Part shown: positions 49,016-62,500 of the stretch, in pieces
Layout of the letters: every line of letters begins with the position of its first letter
How positions within the stretch are numbered: position 1 is the first letter of the stretch
Assembly: GCF_014805625.2 (NCBI RefSeq)
Contig: NW_023998415.1
Location: forward strand, 5,165,575 to 5,229,574
Direction: 5' to 3'
Length of the DNA stretch: 64,000 nucleotides
From: Glossina fuscipes
Lineage: Eukaryota; Arthropoda; Insecta; Diptera; Glossinidae
Notes under the pieces: generated by a model
The model's input: only the letters and a program-made list of their open reading frames with translations
Databases searched by the model: none
Told to the model about the DNA's origin: nothing
Position numbers and translations under genes: made by a program

Positions 49016-52000
49016 ATGTCCTCTATATCGGCGCAAGGCGTGGTCGAACGTGCCTCCGCTGAACTTTCAAAGCGTATAAACGGCCTCGGCTTGCGTTCGA
49101 AACATCATCATGGCAGTAGCAGTAGCAATAACAGTGGAGGCACCTCGTCGACAACTTCTTCGTCGTCGTCATCGTCATCGTCTAGTAACTCTTCAAGTTC
49201 GTCATCTTCGTCCTCGTCCTCATCATCTTCGGGCTCCAGCGGTAAAACGTCGGTAATGGAACGCGTTACAAATGCCCTTTGCGGTGGTAATTCCCATTCG
49301 AATTCAAATACTGTCCATGCGGCAAACGCAGCAAATTCCAATTTGAATAACACAAATAGCATAAGCAGCACAACTCCTGATAAACCTTCGCGAGCCGGTA
49401 CAATGAGCAGCAGCAGCAACAACAGTAGCGGTCAGACTCAATCCTCTAATCCGATAGTGAACTTAACGTCTATATCGGGCAATAATTCAGCCACAACAAC
49501 AACCTTACCGCATCATTCAGGTGTTAATGTCAGCAACTATCAAATGTTACAAAAACAACAGCAACAACAACAACAACAAAAAAAAAAAAAAAAAAAAAAA
49601 AAACAGCAGCAGCAGCACCAACAGCAACAACAGTATTTGACTTCACAGATCGCCAATTCCACCTTAATAAATTCAAATCTCATGACGGCCTCCGCACCAC
49701 CTACAGCACCAGGCATTCCATTGGGCGCTCCACCTGCGCCTACAGTAAATTCAATTGCAAAACAAATGAATATAACCATACCAGGCTCGCCACAATTCAA
49801 TACGATGGGTATGGCGGCCGCCCAAAAATCCCAATCGAGCACACCACTGCAAATGCGCAAACAGCTGCCCAATCCTCATTTACATCACGGCTATGCTTCT
49901 TCGGCATCGGCAGCGGCAGCCTCCCAATTAGCGGCAGCTGTCACTCAATCCGCATTAATAGTACCGAAATTGCCGCCACCAATTGGTAGCATTGAAAATC
50001 TCATGATGGACGATCGTTTCCTTAACAAATTCTTTTCATATTTTACCTCCTATGAACGTCGTGTCCTTGCACAAGTTTGCTGTAAATGGCGTGATGTTCT
50101 CTATCGCAGTCCTCGCTATTGGTCAGGTCTACTGCCTACGCTACAGTGCCGCGAACTGAGACAGATGAGCAATTCGGACAGAGTTAAATTATATAATACG
50201 TTAATAAGACGCGGATTTCATGCTTTGGCGTTGGTTGGCGCGTCCGACGAAGATGCTTTGGATGTTGTGCATTCATTTTCGTTAGCCTCAAAGCATATAC
50301 ATTCGTTAAGTTTGCGATGTTCATCGATTAGTGATCGCGGTTTAGAAGCTTTATTGGACCATTTACAGGTGAGAATAAATCTTAAATGAAATCTTAAAAT
50401 TTTTTAAAAATGTCTGCCCTTCTAACGATTAGGAAAACTTTTTAATCGTTCTATGCTAATTTCGATCTCCTTTATAATATGTATGAAAACGAAAATTAGA
50501 AAATATATTTTGAAAGGCTTCACATAACACATTAGTTATATGCGTAAATTAGATTTAGATACGTAAACGATTTCAGAAGAGAAGAAAAAAACTCGCCACT
50601 GTGTAGTAATAAGCGGAAGAATACGTTCCGTTCTAGACGAACTTTTCGATAGTCACCATCTAAAGCATTCGTTGCTGAAGTGTCGTCAATTACTGGAATT
50701 ATTTTTACTTGCAACTAGTAGTTGGCCGCTCTAAGCAGTTTTCTTCTTAAAGGAAATCACGCGCATATGTCAGGTGATTTACTAAAGAGAAAACATTTTT
50801 TTCAATGTTGTGAAATTGATTGAAGGATACACGTACGCATGCCTCTACACTATTGGTACACTCTGGTGCAGGGTATATTAAGTTAATACGGAAAAGCTTA
50901 AAACAGATCCACCTTTTTATTATATCGATTATATCGATTATATCGATCAATTCAGAATCGTTTTCCAAATCCATCTAAGTCTGTCCATCTGTCTGTTCCT
51001 CTTATGTTTGTCCATGCATTTTTGGGTTCAAGCTGCTGGCTGCAATTTTTGAGATGTTATGATGAAATTCGCTACACAGACGTAGTTTGGCCCAAGGACG
51101 AACACTATTGAAAGTGGTTCGAATTGTTTCACTTTTTTGACCCCTGCCAGTATAAGCCCTATTCTAAAAAGTCGTTATATATATAAAAAAAAAAACGCAA
51201 TTCTCAAAATTTCTCGGCTAAGTAGTACTAAGTAGTATTTTGGCATTATAAAGTGATATGAAAACTTTAGACCGGTTGTGGAATTTTTTTTAATCCCCCT
51301 CTCATATAACCAAGTAGGGAAACTGAAGCTTTACACGGTAAAACTTCGAATTTCCAATATTTCTAAATGAAAATTAGCTCATAACAGTTAATTGACAAGG
51401 AAATCTACCTTACCGAGTTTGGACCACGTTGGTCTATTTTTTGGATACCACCGCTTATAAGGATTCTCATGAAACTTGAACCCTTTTATGCCAAAAAAAG
51501 CCTAATTGTTAATCGTTTTGTGATCAAAACTTGTCCATGATAGCAATTAAATAGACAAATTAAATGAATTTAATTTAGCAACATAAGTCTATCTCTTGGC
51601 CTCGCTCCATATAAGATATCTCATGACTGGTAAGAAGCCCTTTGGAAAAACATTTATTTTCTAATATTGCATAGTAGCGTTTTAGCAAAAAAACTAACGG
51701 TAGGGAATGTGAATCATATAGGTCTATTTTTTTTCTTTTTTTTTTTTGGACCACAACGTGTTACGGAAACTCTTATAAGGAGAGAAAATCGAACGTTTCA
51801 ATATGCAGGCTTTCATTAAAATTGTGGCTTCGCGTGAAAGTAATGTGTACTTTTTGAAGTATTATTAACAAAACGAGCGATTAACTGCGCTGGGCAATGC
51901 GAAGTAGGGTAGGTAATAGTCGTTCGCCTTGTCCGACTATAATGTTGTAACTTGTTGTAAAAGTGCAATAAAGATAATTATTAACCAAAAGGAGCCCGTA

Positions 52001-53468
52001 ATCAAATGGATGCGCAACGACGTAAACACTTTCGCGTGTATTTAAAGAACCAATTTTCTCTTTACACATATATGTTTTGTTTTTCTGTATTATAATATTA
52101 TTGATTCGTTAATGTTTACAAACAAACAAACAAACAAACAAACATATTAGTCTGCATTTTTCGATAAGGCAGTTAACGACGTATGCAACGACCATAAACT
52201 GGACCGAGCTGCGTGTGTGTGTGCAATAAGTGAACACGAATCTTAATTCAAAAAAATTATACTAACGCTATTAAAGCCTCTGCTGTTTCACGATTAAACA
52301 ATGAGGCTATTACATCGAACATGAAACGTCAAGAATGACTATGACATGTTTCATGAGTAAGAAGTACAGTCGCTCAAGGCCGACCATTATATACAAGAAT
52401 TTTTTTTTATGGGGCCTTCATGTCGAGGACGACTTAAAACGTAAGCTAACAGGATCTAAACTTAATAAAGTGAATCGTCTTCGGACAGATTTTATTTTTT
52501 ATTATTCATCTATTTTTTATATAAGTAGTAAAAGTGAAGCCTCGTTAACATACAATGGCTTACTTTGCATAATTACGCGGTTCGAAAATTAGATCTACCT
52601 TATTAAAAGATGGCATAGATAATGAAGTATATACTAAAATGAAGAATATACTAAAATATTATAACAGCTTAGTTTTCAAAGTCAGAATTTCCATATGAAG
52701 GAGGTCAAGGATATAGAATATATTCAAGCGTCTCACATTAATTTAATATGCTAAAATACTATTACTCAGCGATTTTTGTTGAGTAATTTCAAAGACTGCA
52801 CTATTTTTGTACCCATTGCCAAAGGCGAGGAAGACGATTATATTCGTTTGCCCAGAAGGAAGCATCAGAGTTCCAGTAAAGTATATATAAACTAAGCAGG
52901 TAAATGTATAAGAATTTGATTGCACATACTATAGGTTACGCCGCAGTGTTGGAATAAAAATGCAAAAAGTCGCCCGCGTTTACTCAATGTTATAGTGCAT
53001 CACAATTTAGTCTTTTTTCCGGTAGCTTTATAACGCACAGACACAAGCTTCAAAAACCCAATAAAGTATATAAATTCTTGGCCAGCTTCAAATTTGGTAT
53101 GCATCTAAACATGTCCGTCTGTTGGTCCATTTGCCTGCGCAACTATGTAATAGTTGTGGTAACGATTTTCCCGTTAGCGAAGACAAAGATGTCGCCTATA
53201 TAAACTTTCAAAAGAATTTGCAGAAGTGACGTAAACTTTTTCAAGGACGCGCCTATTACGCCCACATGTCTAGCGGACAAAAACTTTGATTTTGAAAATA
53301 GAATAGCACCCACGCCCACTCCATATTATAGAGCATGAAAACTTAGTTCTTTTACCTTTTCGTCTTTTTTTAGGATAAGGGTAATAAGGGTATAAAAGAC
53401 TCGGTCGCGACCGAATATAATTTTCTTAATCTACACTCTTTTCAATAGAATTTGTCTCTGGGTCACAA

Positions 53469-53511
<43 letters not shown>

Positions 53512-56500
53512 ACCGAGGCTCATCAAAGTACATAGATTTCAAAAATTTTGTTACTTCCCGGTTGAACACAAATATACATGGGCAGACATTAGATGGGCGG
53601 ATGAGTAGGCAAGCAGGCGAGTAGACGAGACAGACGAACGGACTGGCAGACGGCCAGAAGGACGAACATGGTTATATCGATTCAGAAGATGTTTCTGAAT
53701 CGATCAGTAAGTAGTACAATAAAAATTGGGTCTATTTTGACACCTTCTAGGTAGATATTACATGCAACCGCATTAAATTAATACGCCTCGTACCGTATAA
53801 GTGATGTAGAGTATAAAGAAACGTAGGATAATTAGTTTGGGGCAGTCACAAAAATAATCCCACATCTCCACTCTTTAGAAGTGTGTCGATGCATTGCATG
53901 CAATTGACATCTGAGGGGTGTATTCATCATATCCTTAAATTTAACTAAAGTCTATCCAGCAAATATTAATTTCTTCTTTCGTATGACTTCTCATTAACAA
54001 TACCGACCAATCAACAATAATAAAGAAAATCATTTTCACTTTCTTTCGGAAGCGAATTCATTTCAAAGCACACAGTGTTGCGTTGTAAAAGAAAAAAAAG
54101 AAAAAAAAAAAAAGGAAAAAACGGCACAAATGAAAAGGAAAACAAAAATATTATAAAGAAACATTTTTCTGAAATCAATGACCACTACATATAATATGAA
54201 ATGAAAGTGTAAATATATGCTAAGAATATTTATATTATAATACATATGTATGAATGCCTGTCGGACTTTGGTGGTAGAAAGATGTCAAGACATAAGCAAA
54301 TATTTGTATGTACGCTCGCACATATTCCCCACCAACTGTAACACAATAGAGTGTAGATTGTGCCACACATAGTTTCTTGACATTTTTCATGCCCACCCAT
54401 ACCGACTGAGAGACAGATGCTTGAACTAAATATGATGCCGCGCTCGTAAATATTTTTGTATAGCAAGTGGCAAAAAATATTACATGCAAACGGGCAACCA
54501 GTATATGTTAGATAACTATTAAACGGCTTAAGCCGAATTTCGAAAATCGATCATTTCGCCGAAATATTTATAAAGATCGTACGTAAGCGGTTAGGGACTT
54601 TAATAAATTTTATGATAGATAAATGCCTACTAAAGAGGAGATAATTACTTAATATTGATGGCTATGTCAGACGATCCTCTATAATATGTATTGATCCCTT
54701 CCGTTTGAGTAGAATTCATATTGAATTCACTCACTTTGACTAACTATTGTCACTTCGATTATTATGTATGTATTTTTCTGCGAGATGCCTTTTCGCTTTT
54801 TAAGTATGTCTTGTGTTTCTTCGGGTTTATGAAAAAACGATCGCTATTTATTTAAACTGTACGATCTGTACGATTGCTTGACCAAGTGAGAAGATTTTAT
54901 CTTAGTTTTTGTAAATTGATGAATGGACAGACAGACGAATCTCTCTATCCGGCTATATGTTACAAAAAGATAGACGAAAACAATCTATTCCATGCTTTGC
55001 TGTTATCAGTTATGAAAATGTATAAGATGTGCGAGGACTTGTTTTATCATAAACATTAGAAGACTTGTGTGCACGCATACAAGCGAATGCTGGCTGCATG
55101 CAAAGAAATTTTCTCGAATAAATTCATAAAACACCCCCATGACCGTGGACGATTAGTTTTCCTTTCACAATTATTTTAGGTGAAATTATACAATGATGAT
55201 TACATACATATAAACACGCACTTTAAGAATTTTACAAGTGCATGCTGTTGCTTTATAAAATAATGCAATCATATGATGACGTTGATGGTGACGAAGAGTT
55301 TTGTGATTCTGCGTTGGCTGGGCCATGCTCTTAATAAGCTTTAGTATGCCGATGGCAACATTTCAGTCATCGCATTTATGCCGCTACGCTTATGGCAAGA
55401 AACATTCTCTGCGTGTTTAAATTGTGCGAAACATTTGCAACAAACTGCAGCAGCAAACGCATATGCGAAATATTCTCAACTAATTGTGGTCTAGATTTTT
55501 GTGCAAGCATGTATTTTATTATCAATTGCGGTAATCGTTTGTCAAATTATATGTCTGCAAAATCAAATTAAATGGAGTGAGCATTAAATATATGTCATAT
55601 TTCATGCATGCAATTAAGCGAAACTTGGTTAAGGATTTTTTTTTTTTTTTATCTAAAATTTCGAGGTTATCGTTGTTTTCTTGAATGAATCCGATGCAAA
55701 ATGGATATAAATTAGTTGAAGTTCTACAGATGTTACTTATATAGGTAAAGAAAAAACAAAAAAAGAGATAAAAGAGCAAATTATTGCGAGTTGCCTTCAA
55801 CTCGATTCCCCTTTGCGTCCATCGCTTTAAACTGTCAACAAAGTTTTTCCCAACGCAATTTAAAGAAAATATTGTTGTTTTAATAAGATATGTGATACGT
55901 TTTCCGTTTTCTTCGCCTTCCCTTCGAACGCCTGCCTTATTTATCTACTGACCTATAGTTAAATTTGTATTTTGTATAAGGCTCTGTGTTATTAATACAT
56001 TTGAAAATGAATCGATTTCGATACCATTTTCCCCCTAAGCTATTCTAAAACATTAATTTGCTTTCATTTTATTTTCATTTTTTTTGTTGTCAGTTTTTCT
56101 TATTACTGCAGTTAAACATACAGTTATTTCACGAATCGCTCGCATGTCATTGCATAACTATTGAGGTCAAGGAGTTCTTCTCTTTATTATTTTGTTAAAA
56201 CATTTCTATGCCTTACATTGTATTTTTAGTCTAGGATGTTAATATCAAAAGAATATATATTTACATATATATATTATATATATATATATATAAAAATTAA
56301 AGTAAAAGAATTGTATAAAAAAAAAAAACAAAAAAAAATTACTGAACTGAGAAAATAATGTACGTACATATATATATATATATATATATATATTATTTAA
56401 TATAAGCGTAGTATACTAACAAATGTCATATCTTTATAAAGAGCTTTACGTTTACATCATATACTATTTCGTGGAAAATATCTTATGCTTCAGACGATCA

Positions 56501-59500
56501 ATTGAATGTCGGAAGAAGGCTGCCAATGATGTAAAGCGTAAACCACTTTAATAAGTAAATGTAAAAAGGACTCAGCATATTTCGCTTATGATAACATGAC
56601 CATCCCATATCTTAGCGCATAAGGGTGAAGGCGAATCAGATCAAAAGTTTTATTGAAGTTTAGGGTGTGAGCGTAGCAGACAAGAAAAGGGATAAGTTAT
56701 CGCTGTGATAAAAAGACCTAATGTTCAATACTCCTGGATGAAAATCCATTCATAATAATCGTTTGACGTCAAAAGTTAACCTTACCCCATTTGGACCGCA
56801 TAGGTCAACCCATATCAGGATTCTAACGCAAAATAAGTCTTTATAGGCCAAACAATAAACATTGGTTCTTACTAAAGTAGCCGTCGGCAATTTAAGACCG
56901 TACCGTACATAGGGCCAGAGCTCTCTATATCGAAAAATAATAAAACCTTTGATAAGTAAATTAAGTTTTGAAAATATAGATCGCATTGACATTTAAATAT
57001 ATTCTAATACGAGCGCTTTTGCGAAAATTACGCATTTACAAAAAATACGATGTAGAATTTTCGGCGAAATGGTTTAGGGTATCTAAAGGCCGTCCTTGCC
57101 ACACTATAGCGCACTCATTTGTTTTTAATACAAATTTTCACCAAAGCAGTCATGGGCCGCAAAGCGTCTTTGACGCAAAGTCTGAATAGTTGCGGTGCAG
57201 TGTTACCATTTTTTAATATTTTTTAAAAGTCATCTTTCTTATACCCTGCATCACTTGTGATACAAGGCATACTAATTTTATGCGGATGTATTGTAACACA
57301 CAGGAGAGCTTAACATAAATGCACCCTTTATTACAGTCCGCCTGTCTGTCCATCCTTGATGATTGTTCATGTAAATTTGCGTTCACACTGAAGGTCGCAA
57401 TTTTTGGGATTTTTTGGTGAAATTTCGTATATCGACATGTTTTGGCCGAAAGACGACAACTATTGAGATTAGTTCGGATCGGACCAGCTTTTCAACGCCT
57501 TATTTCAATATGTCGTTATATGAATAACTATAGGCTGCTGTAGGGTATTTTTTACTTGTTTGCTTGATTTCAGTCGATTTTTTAAGTAGTCAGAGTAAAA
57601 ATAAAAAAAAGCAAATTAAACACCGATTTTCTTGTTGTTGTTGTTCTTTCATAACGTAAGTTCAATTCCAACGAGTTGAATTATTATTATCAAGGATTTA
57701 TATAGCGTGCGAGTTTTTTTTTTTTTTTTTTTTTTTAAAGGCATTTCTATAGTTACTTAGTATATGCTCTGCGAGAATTGTAAAAGAGAGAAACATGCAT
57801 ACGTGCATTAAATACTTGCATAACGTATGCTATATTTTTTTTTAAATAAATTTTCATTCTAAAAACATGCTACAATTTGCAATTAGTTTCAGTCAACTGT
57901 GTTTATTCTTTATTGCTTTTGTGACGGGGGTGGAAAGTGGAAGGGCGGCGGGGTGTTTATATCACGTGAAAAAGTTCAAAGGGATAAACAAATTGCTTTT
58001 CTATGCCAAAAGTATTTACAAATGAGTGAGCAATCATTTAAGATTGTTGATCAATATAAAGTGAACACATAAAGAAAATATTATGAATATTTATTATACA
58101 TAGATTATGTGATTATTTCCTGAATTATTTACCTGAAACAAGGAACAATTAAATTTGCTGTAACAAGGCGGCTACAAACGCTAGATACTCTCTCTTTAAA
58201 GAATTCATTTTCAATTTAAAATATTACTAAAGCACTAAGAAAAGCGGTAAACTTGTCCGTCTTCCCCTAACATTCATATAAGAAGCACAACGCAATGGTA
58301 AGATCTAAGGATTGCATATTAGTGCAATTTATGGTAATTAGTAAATAAACGTTTAGCCCTGCCCACAATAAGACTATTAGGTATTAGGTAACCTTTCGTA
58401 AGGTGTCCGTTAGGTAAGGACGTTCTGCAATCATTAAGATTGAAAATATATTTTCGAAGAGATGCATAAACTTGGAAAGGTGCAATTAAGTGAATGCATA
58501 TTTCATGAACTTTCAAAGTGTAATTGCCACTTTTTTTGTTGGTGCCGTCAAATCTTGCGAATGAGAGAAAAGAATACATTTGCCCACCACGCTCTAAGAG
58601 GAAATCCTCTTTCACGTAATGTATCCTAATCTGTTTTTAGCCAGGCTCGGGAAATCATTACATTATTCTGTTTTGTGCTTTCTGAAAGTAAAAGGAAAGA
58701 AGAAAAAGAAGAAGCCGAAGAAAATTGAATTCCTTTGTATGAAATATTCAACAAACTTTTTGCATTCATTAAGCGTTACTCAGGTGTTTGATTTAAAGAC
58801 GCTTAAGACAAGCGCAATCGCAATGTTTCTTTTTCCTCTTCCTCTTCCTCTTCCTAATGTGGAAAACCAACCAATGACCATGAAATGAAAACAACAAAAA
58901 AAAAAAAAAAATCCAAAACAAATTTTGCATGCATTTAATATATTTACCAACATTTGCATATTAAATGTTGCATTATTAGCGTTGACATGTTATTAAAAAA
59001 TATTTCCTTAAAAGCAATTATTATATAAATTGCATTCGAGTTTTCGTTATTATTTGTAAATAATAACTTTTTAGTTTTCGTTTATTGTTTAAAATATAGC
59101 AACTACGAAGAAAACACGTTCCTTTTCGCCACAAATTTATTGTCACTTTGTCTTAATTTTCTGACCTTTCGCATTGCAAGCAAAAAACTAACGACAGTTT
59201 TGGCAGCAATTTTATTATTTATTATTTTATATGTGAGTACATGCTTTTTTTCCTTCTCTTTTATCTTTTCGTACAATTGATTGCCGTTACGTGTGTATAT
59301 TTCCATCCATAAAGAAGGTATATTTCTACAAAGGAAAACAAAACTCAAATATATTGTAACTAAAACTACTACCTGAGATAGTACATTCAATTATTTATTC
59401 AGTTTGTGACATGCGAAAACTCTCCGGATTGATCAGAGTGAAAGTCTAAGTGAAATTAAAAATGGAAAAACTGAACAATGTTGGCTCACTTAGAACCTTC

Positions 59501-62500
59501 AATTTTCTATTCTCTCCATGGAACTCTTGCTTAACATTTACAAAAAGTGATTGAGAATACAAGTGTGACTTATATATCGATCATGCTCTTATGAACATAC
59601 GATCTGGAAAAATTGCGACTGATATGTGGTCGATTGAAACACATTATAAGAAATTACTTCAATTTTCTTATGATGGGCTCAATAATAGAATTTGTGTTAC
59701 TAATTCGAGTTGCTTCAATACGTTAATGATTATAAATATGAACTTGTAAAACGTGTGTGTGAGATCAATTAAAGTCTTGTGAATTTAGTAGTCCAGATGC
59801 CAATCCTTACTTTTGGTTTCTTTCCGACCGTGACATCCTGACATCAAAAGGTCTTCAAGTCTATTATTTTTTTTGCGTATATTGACCTAAAGCATAGCCG
59901 AGAGGATAAGACACGCGACTGCCAAGTCAGTGATCGGAGGCTCGGAGTGGTCGATCAAATTTTTTAAGCAGCTATACACTACACGCTCAAAGAACGTGCA
60001 AAAAAAATCGTGTAAAAATATACATGCGACATATAGTAAATTTGAAGATATATTTCACAACTTTAAAAAATCATGTAACATATAAAATATTTTAAATATT
60101 TTCCCTCAACGCATGCAAAAAAAGTAATAATGAAATCCCTATAATATATATATGTATGAAACAAAAACAATTCATTCTTATTACGAAAAAAAAACTTTTA
60201 ACTAAAATACAGTGAAAATTCACTCCATAAATATAACATATAAAAATGTCATTTGAAATTAGGAATAAAAATCAAACTTTGATACTTGATAAAAGACGTG
60301 GATGTTTATTACTGATTGCACCAAAAATACAATCATCAGTAGTTATGCCAGCTATGTCTAGCACTGTTGTCGGATTTGAATCAAATGAAGAATTCAAAAT
60401 AATTTTTTTTTGATTTTCGGACCAGAATAAGGTCAAGTAAAAAAGGCAATGGAAAAAAAGGAGTTGAGAGTATCTCTCGTCACCTACACTTATGTCCGCT
60501 TGCGCCTAAATGTTTACTTTATTATTGTTATTATCATTAATTTCGCCAGAGAAATAAATTCTAAGATTAAAGTCTTAAACCACTAGCATCTAAGTCTCTG
60601 CGGAACTTACGATTCGAACCCATAACCATTGAGTTGCTAGTCGACATTCCTCGCCTTCGGCCACTGAGGCGAATACTGTTTACTTTAATTTTGCTATTTC
60701 GTTTCGATCGATATTCTTCGAGATAATTTCATAGTTTAAGCCTTAGACTTAAGTTCGCTGGTATAAATAGTAAGAGCTGCTGTTAAAAAAAAAAAAAAAA
60801 CTATTTACTTTGAACTAAAACGGCGTACTTGAACCTTGTATACTTGGAACTCTACTTAAGCTCTTTGAATTGATGATCTTCTCTATAATACCGTAAATTA
60901 AGGCTTTAACCATCATAGTGTTGCTTAATTCGTTTGAAGATGTATACTTTAGCCATGAATCATAAAATGGATGTGATGTTGTCTGCACATTCTCGCCCAA
61001 TCGAGTGTTCGAGGAGAATTATAAATAACAGATAGGCTAAAGAGGGATCAGAGCTTAAAAACAACAGAAACGGCCACTGTTTCTGGACAGAAGAGAATAT
61101 TGGCAGTTAATAGATAAGAGTAGAAAGAATTACTGGCTTAAAAACATTTCGCTTAAGCGATGTGATTGTATAAGTAGTACTTCCCTCGCTTTGTTTATGC
61201 CAAATCTAGACACATCATTTACATCTGATATGTAAAGCGGTTATTGGCCTGACTCCGAATATTTTGATTAAAATAGAGAACTTGGTGTAAAATTATACCC
61301 TATTTTCCCCAACTTATTTTATTGGAATTTTTTTGACGATTTTCATTTGCAAACGCCCATTACTTAAATCCACCATTTAATCGTTTCGTTCGTATTCGAA
61401 TATTTTTCTCAAAATTCTCATTCGTTTACATTCGACAGTGTTCTGTGTTACGTTAGCTGTAATCGTCCCGATAACAGAAAGAATTAAACGTTTAATAAAA
61501 ACCTGATTTTAAGATGCAAAAAGTGAAGAGCGTCTTCACTTTTCAATAAATTTCAATACATTTTTTCATCTTCTTTTACGATGTAACACGCCATGTGAAC
61601 TGAAGAAGGATCGTGCACATGCACGAAGATTCTTCTCTAAAAAAAAGGATGTGAGCGGAAATTTTTATAGCAAATTCAAGCAGTTGGCAGACAACGTTTT
61701 ACCGAAAAATCTTTATAATTCCCTACAACTTTGCAAAAAAAAAAATAACGACACATAAAATGGTATGAGATTGATCTCCCATTTTCCCTGGCGTTGTCTT
61801 CTTTTTCTTTTTTCATGTGATCAATGTGTACGGGCAATGTTACCTATACGTGGAATGCAGTGACTGGTAGAAAGGACTAGAGTAAGAGAAAGAAATAGGG
61901 AGCGGTCACAGCCTACACAGGGTGGTGTAGTAGATGTTATACATTTCCCGACTCGAGGACACTCTATAGCAATGACCAAACATACTCTACCGCATCAGAT
62001 ATTTGAAGTCGTGAACATTGATTTGATCGTCGTAAATTGTTTTCAGATGATTATCGCAACGTACTTCACGTCGTTCATGAATTGCTCAAAAGGTCAAAAA
62101 GCAGCCTTTAGTGAGATGTCATATAAATAATGTTGCTAAAACTTAGTATCGAAGATTAATTCATTATAAAAACAAGTTAAATTGCAATTGTTAAATGCAC
62201 ATACATGTATGGAATATATGGAACCAAATCCTATGTTTATGTTAAGATATTAAGTAAATTTACAAAATTGCTAAAATTAAAAGCGAAATGGACAGATATA
62301 GAACAAATATATAAATTTATTGGATATTATAATAAGAGAGAGAGAATAACATAGAAGTGATTACTTGAAATTAAGCAGATATACACGTAGAGGTTTCCGA
62401 CACTAATAACTTAACAACAAAGCATATAAACATTTCCACTCCATTAAATGACAAGAAAATGTTTATCATTAATTAATACATATATATGTAAATGTGTTTA

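Noticed and set aside
49108..49422. - strand open frame of Glu/Asp/Leu runs
   Set aside because: Antisense shadow of the Ser-rich coding exon of the FBXL16-type gene.
49540..49872. - strand open frame with Cys and Phe runs
   Set aside because: Antisense shadow of the Gln/Lys-coding tract.
59893..59975. Functional tRNA gene
   Set aside because: A and B boxes are recognisable but the acceptor stem does not pair and no clear terminator follows; a SINE head is more likely.
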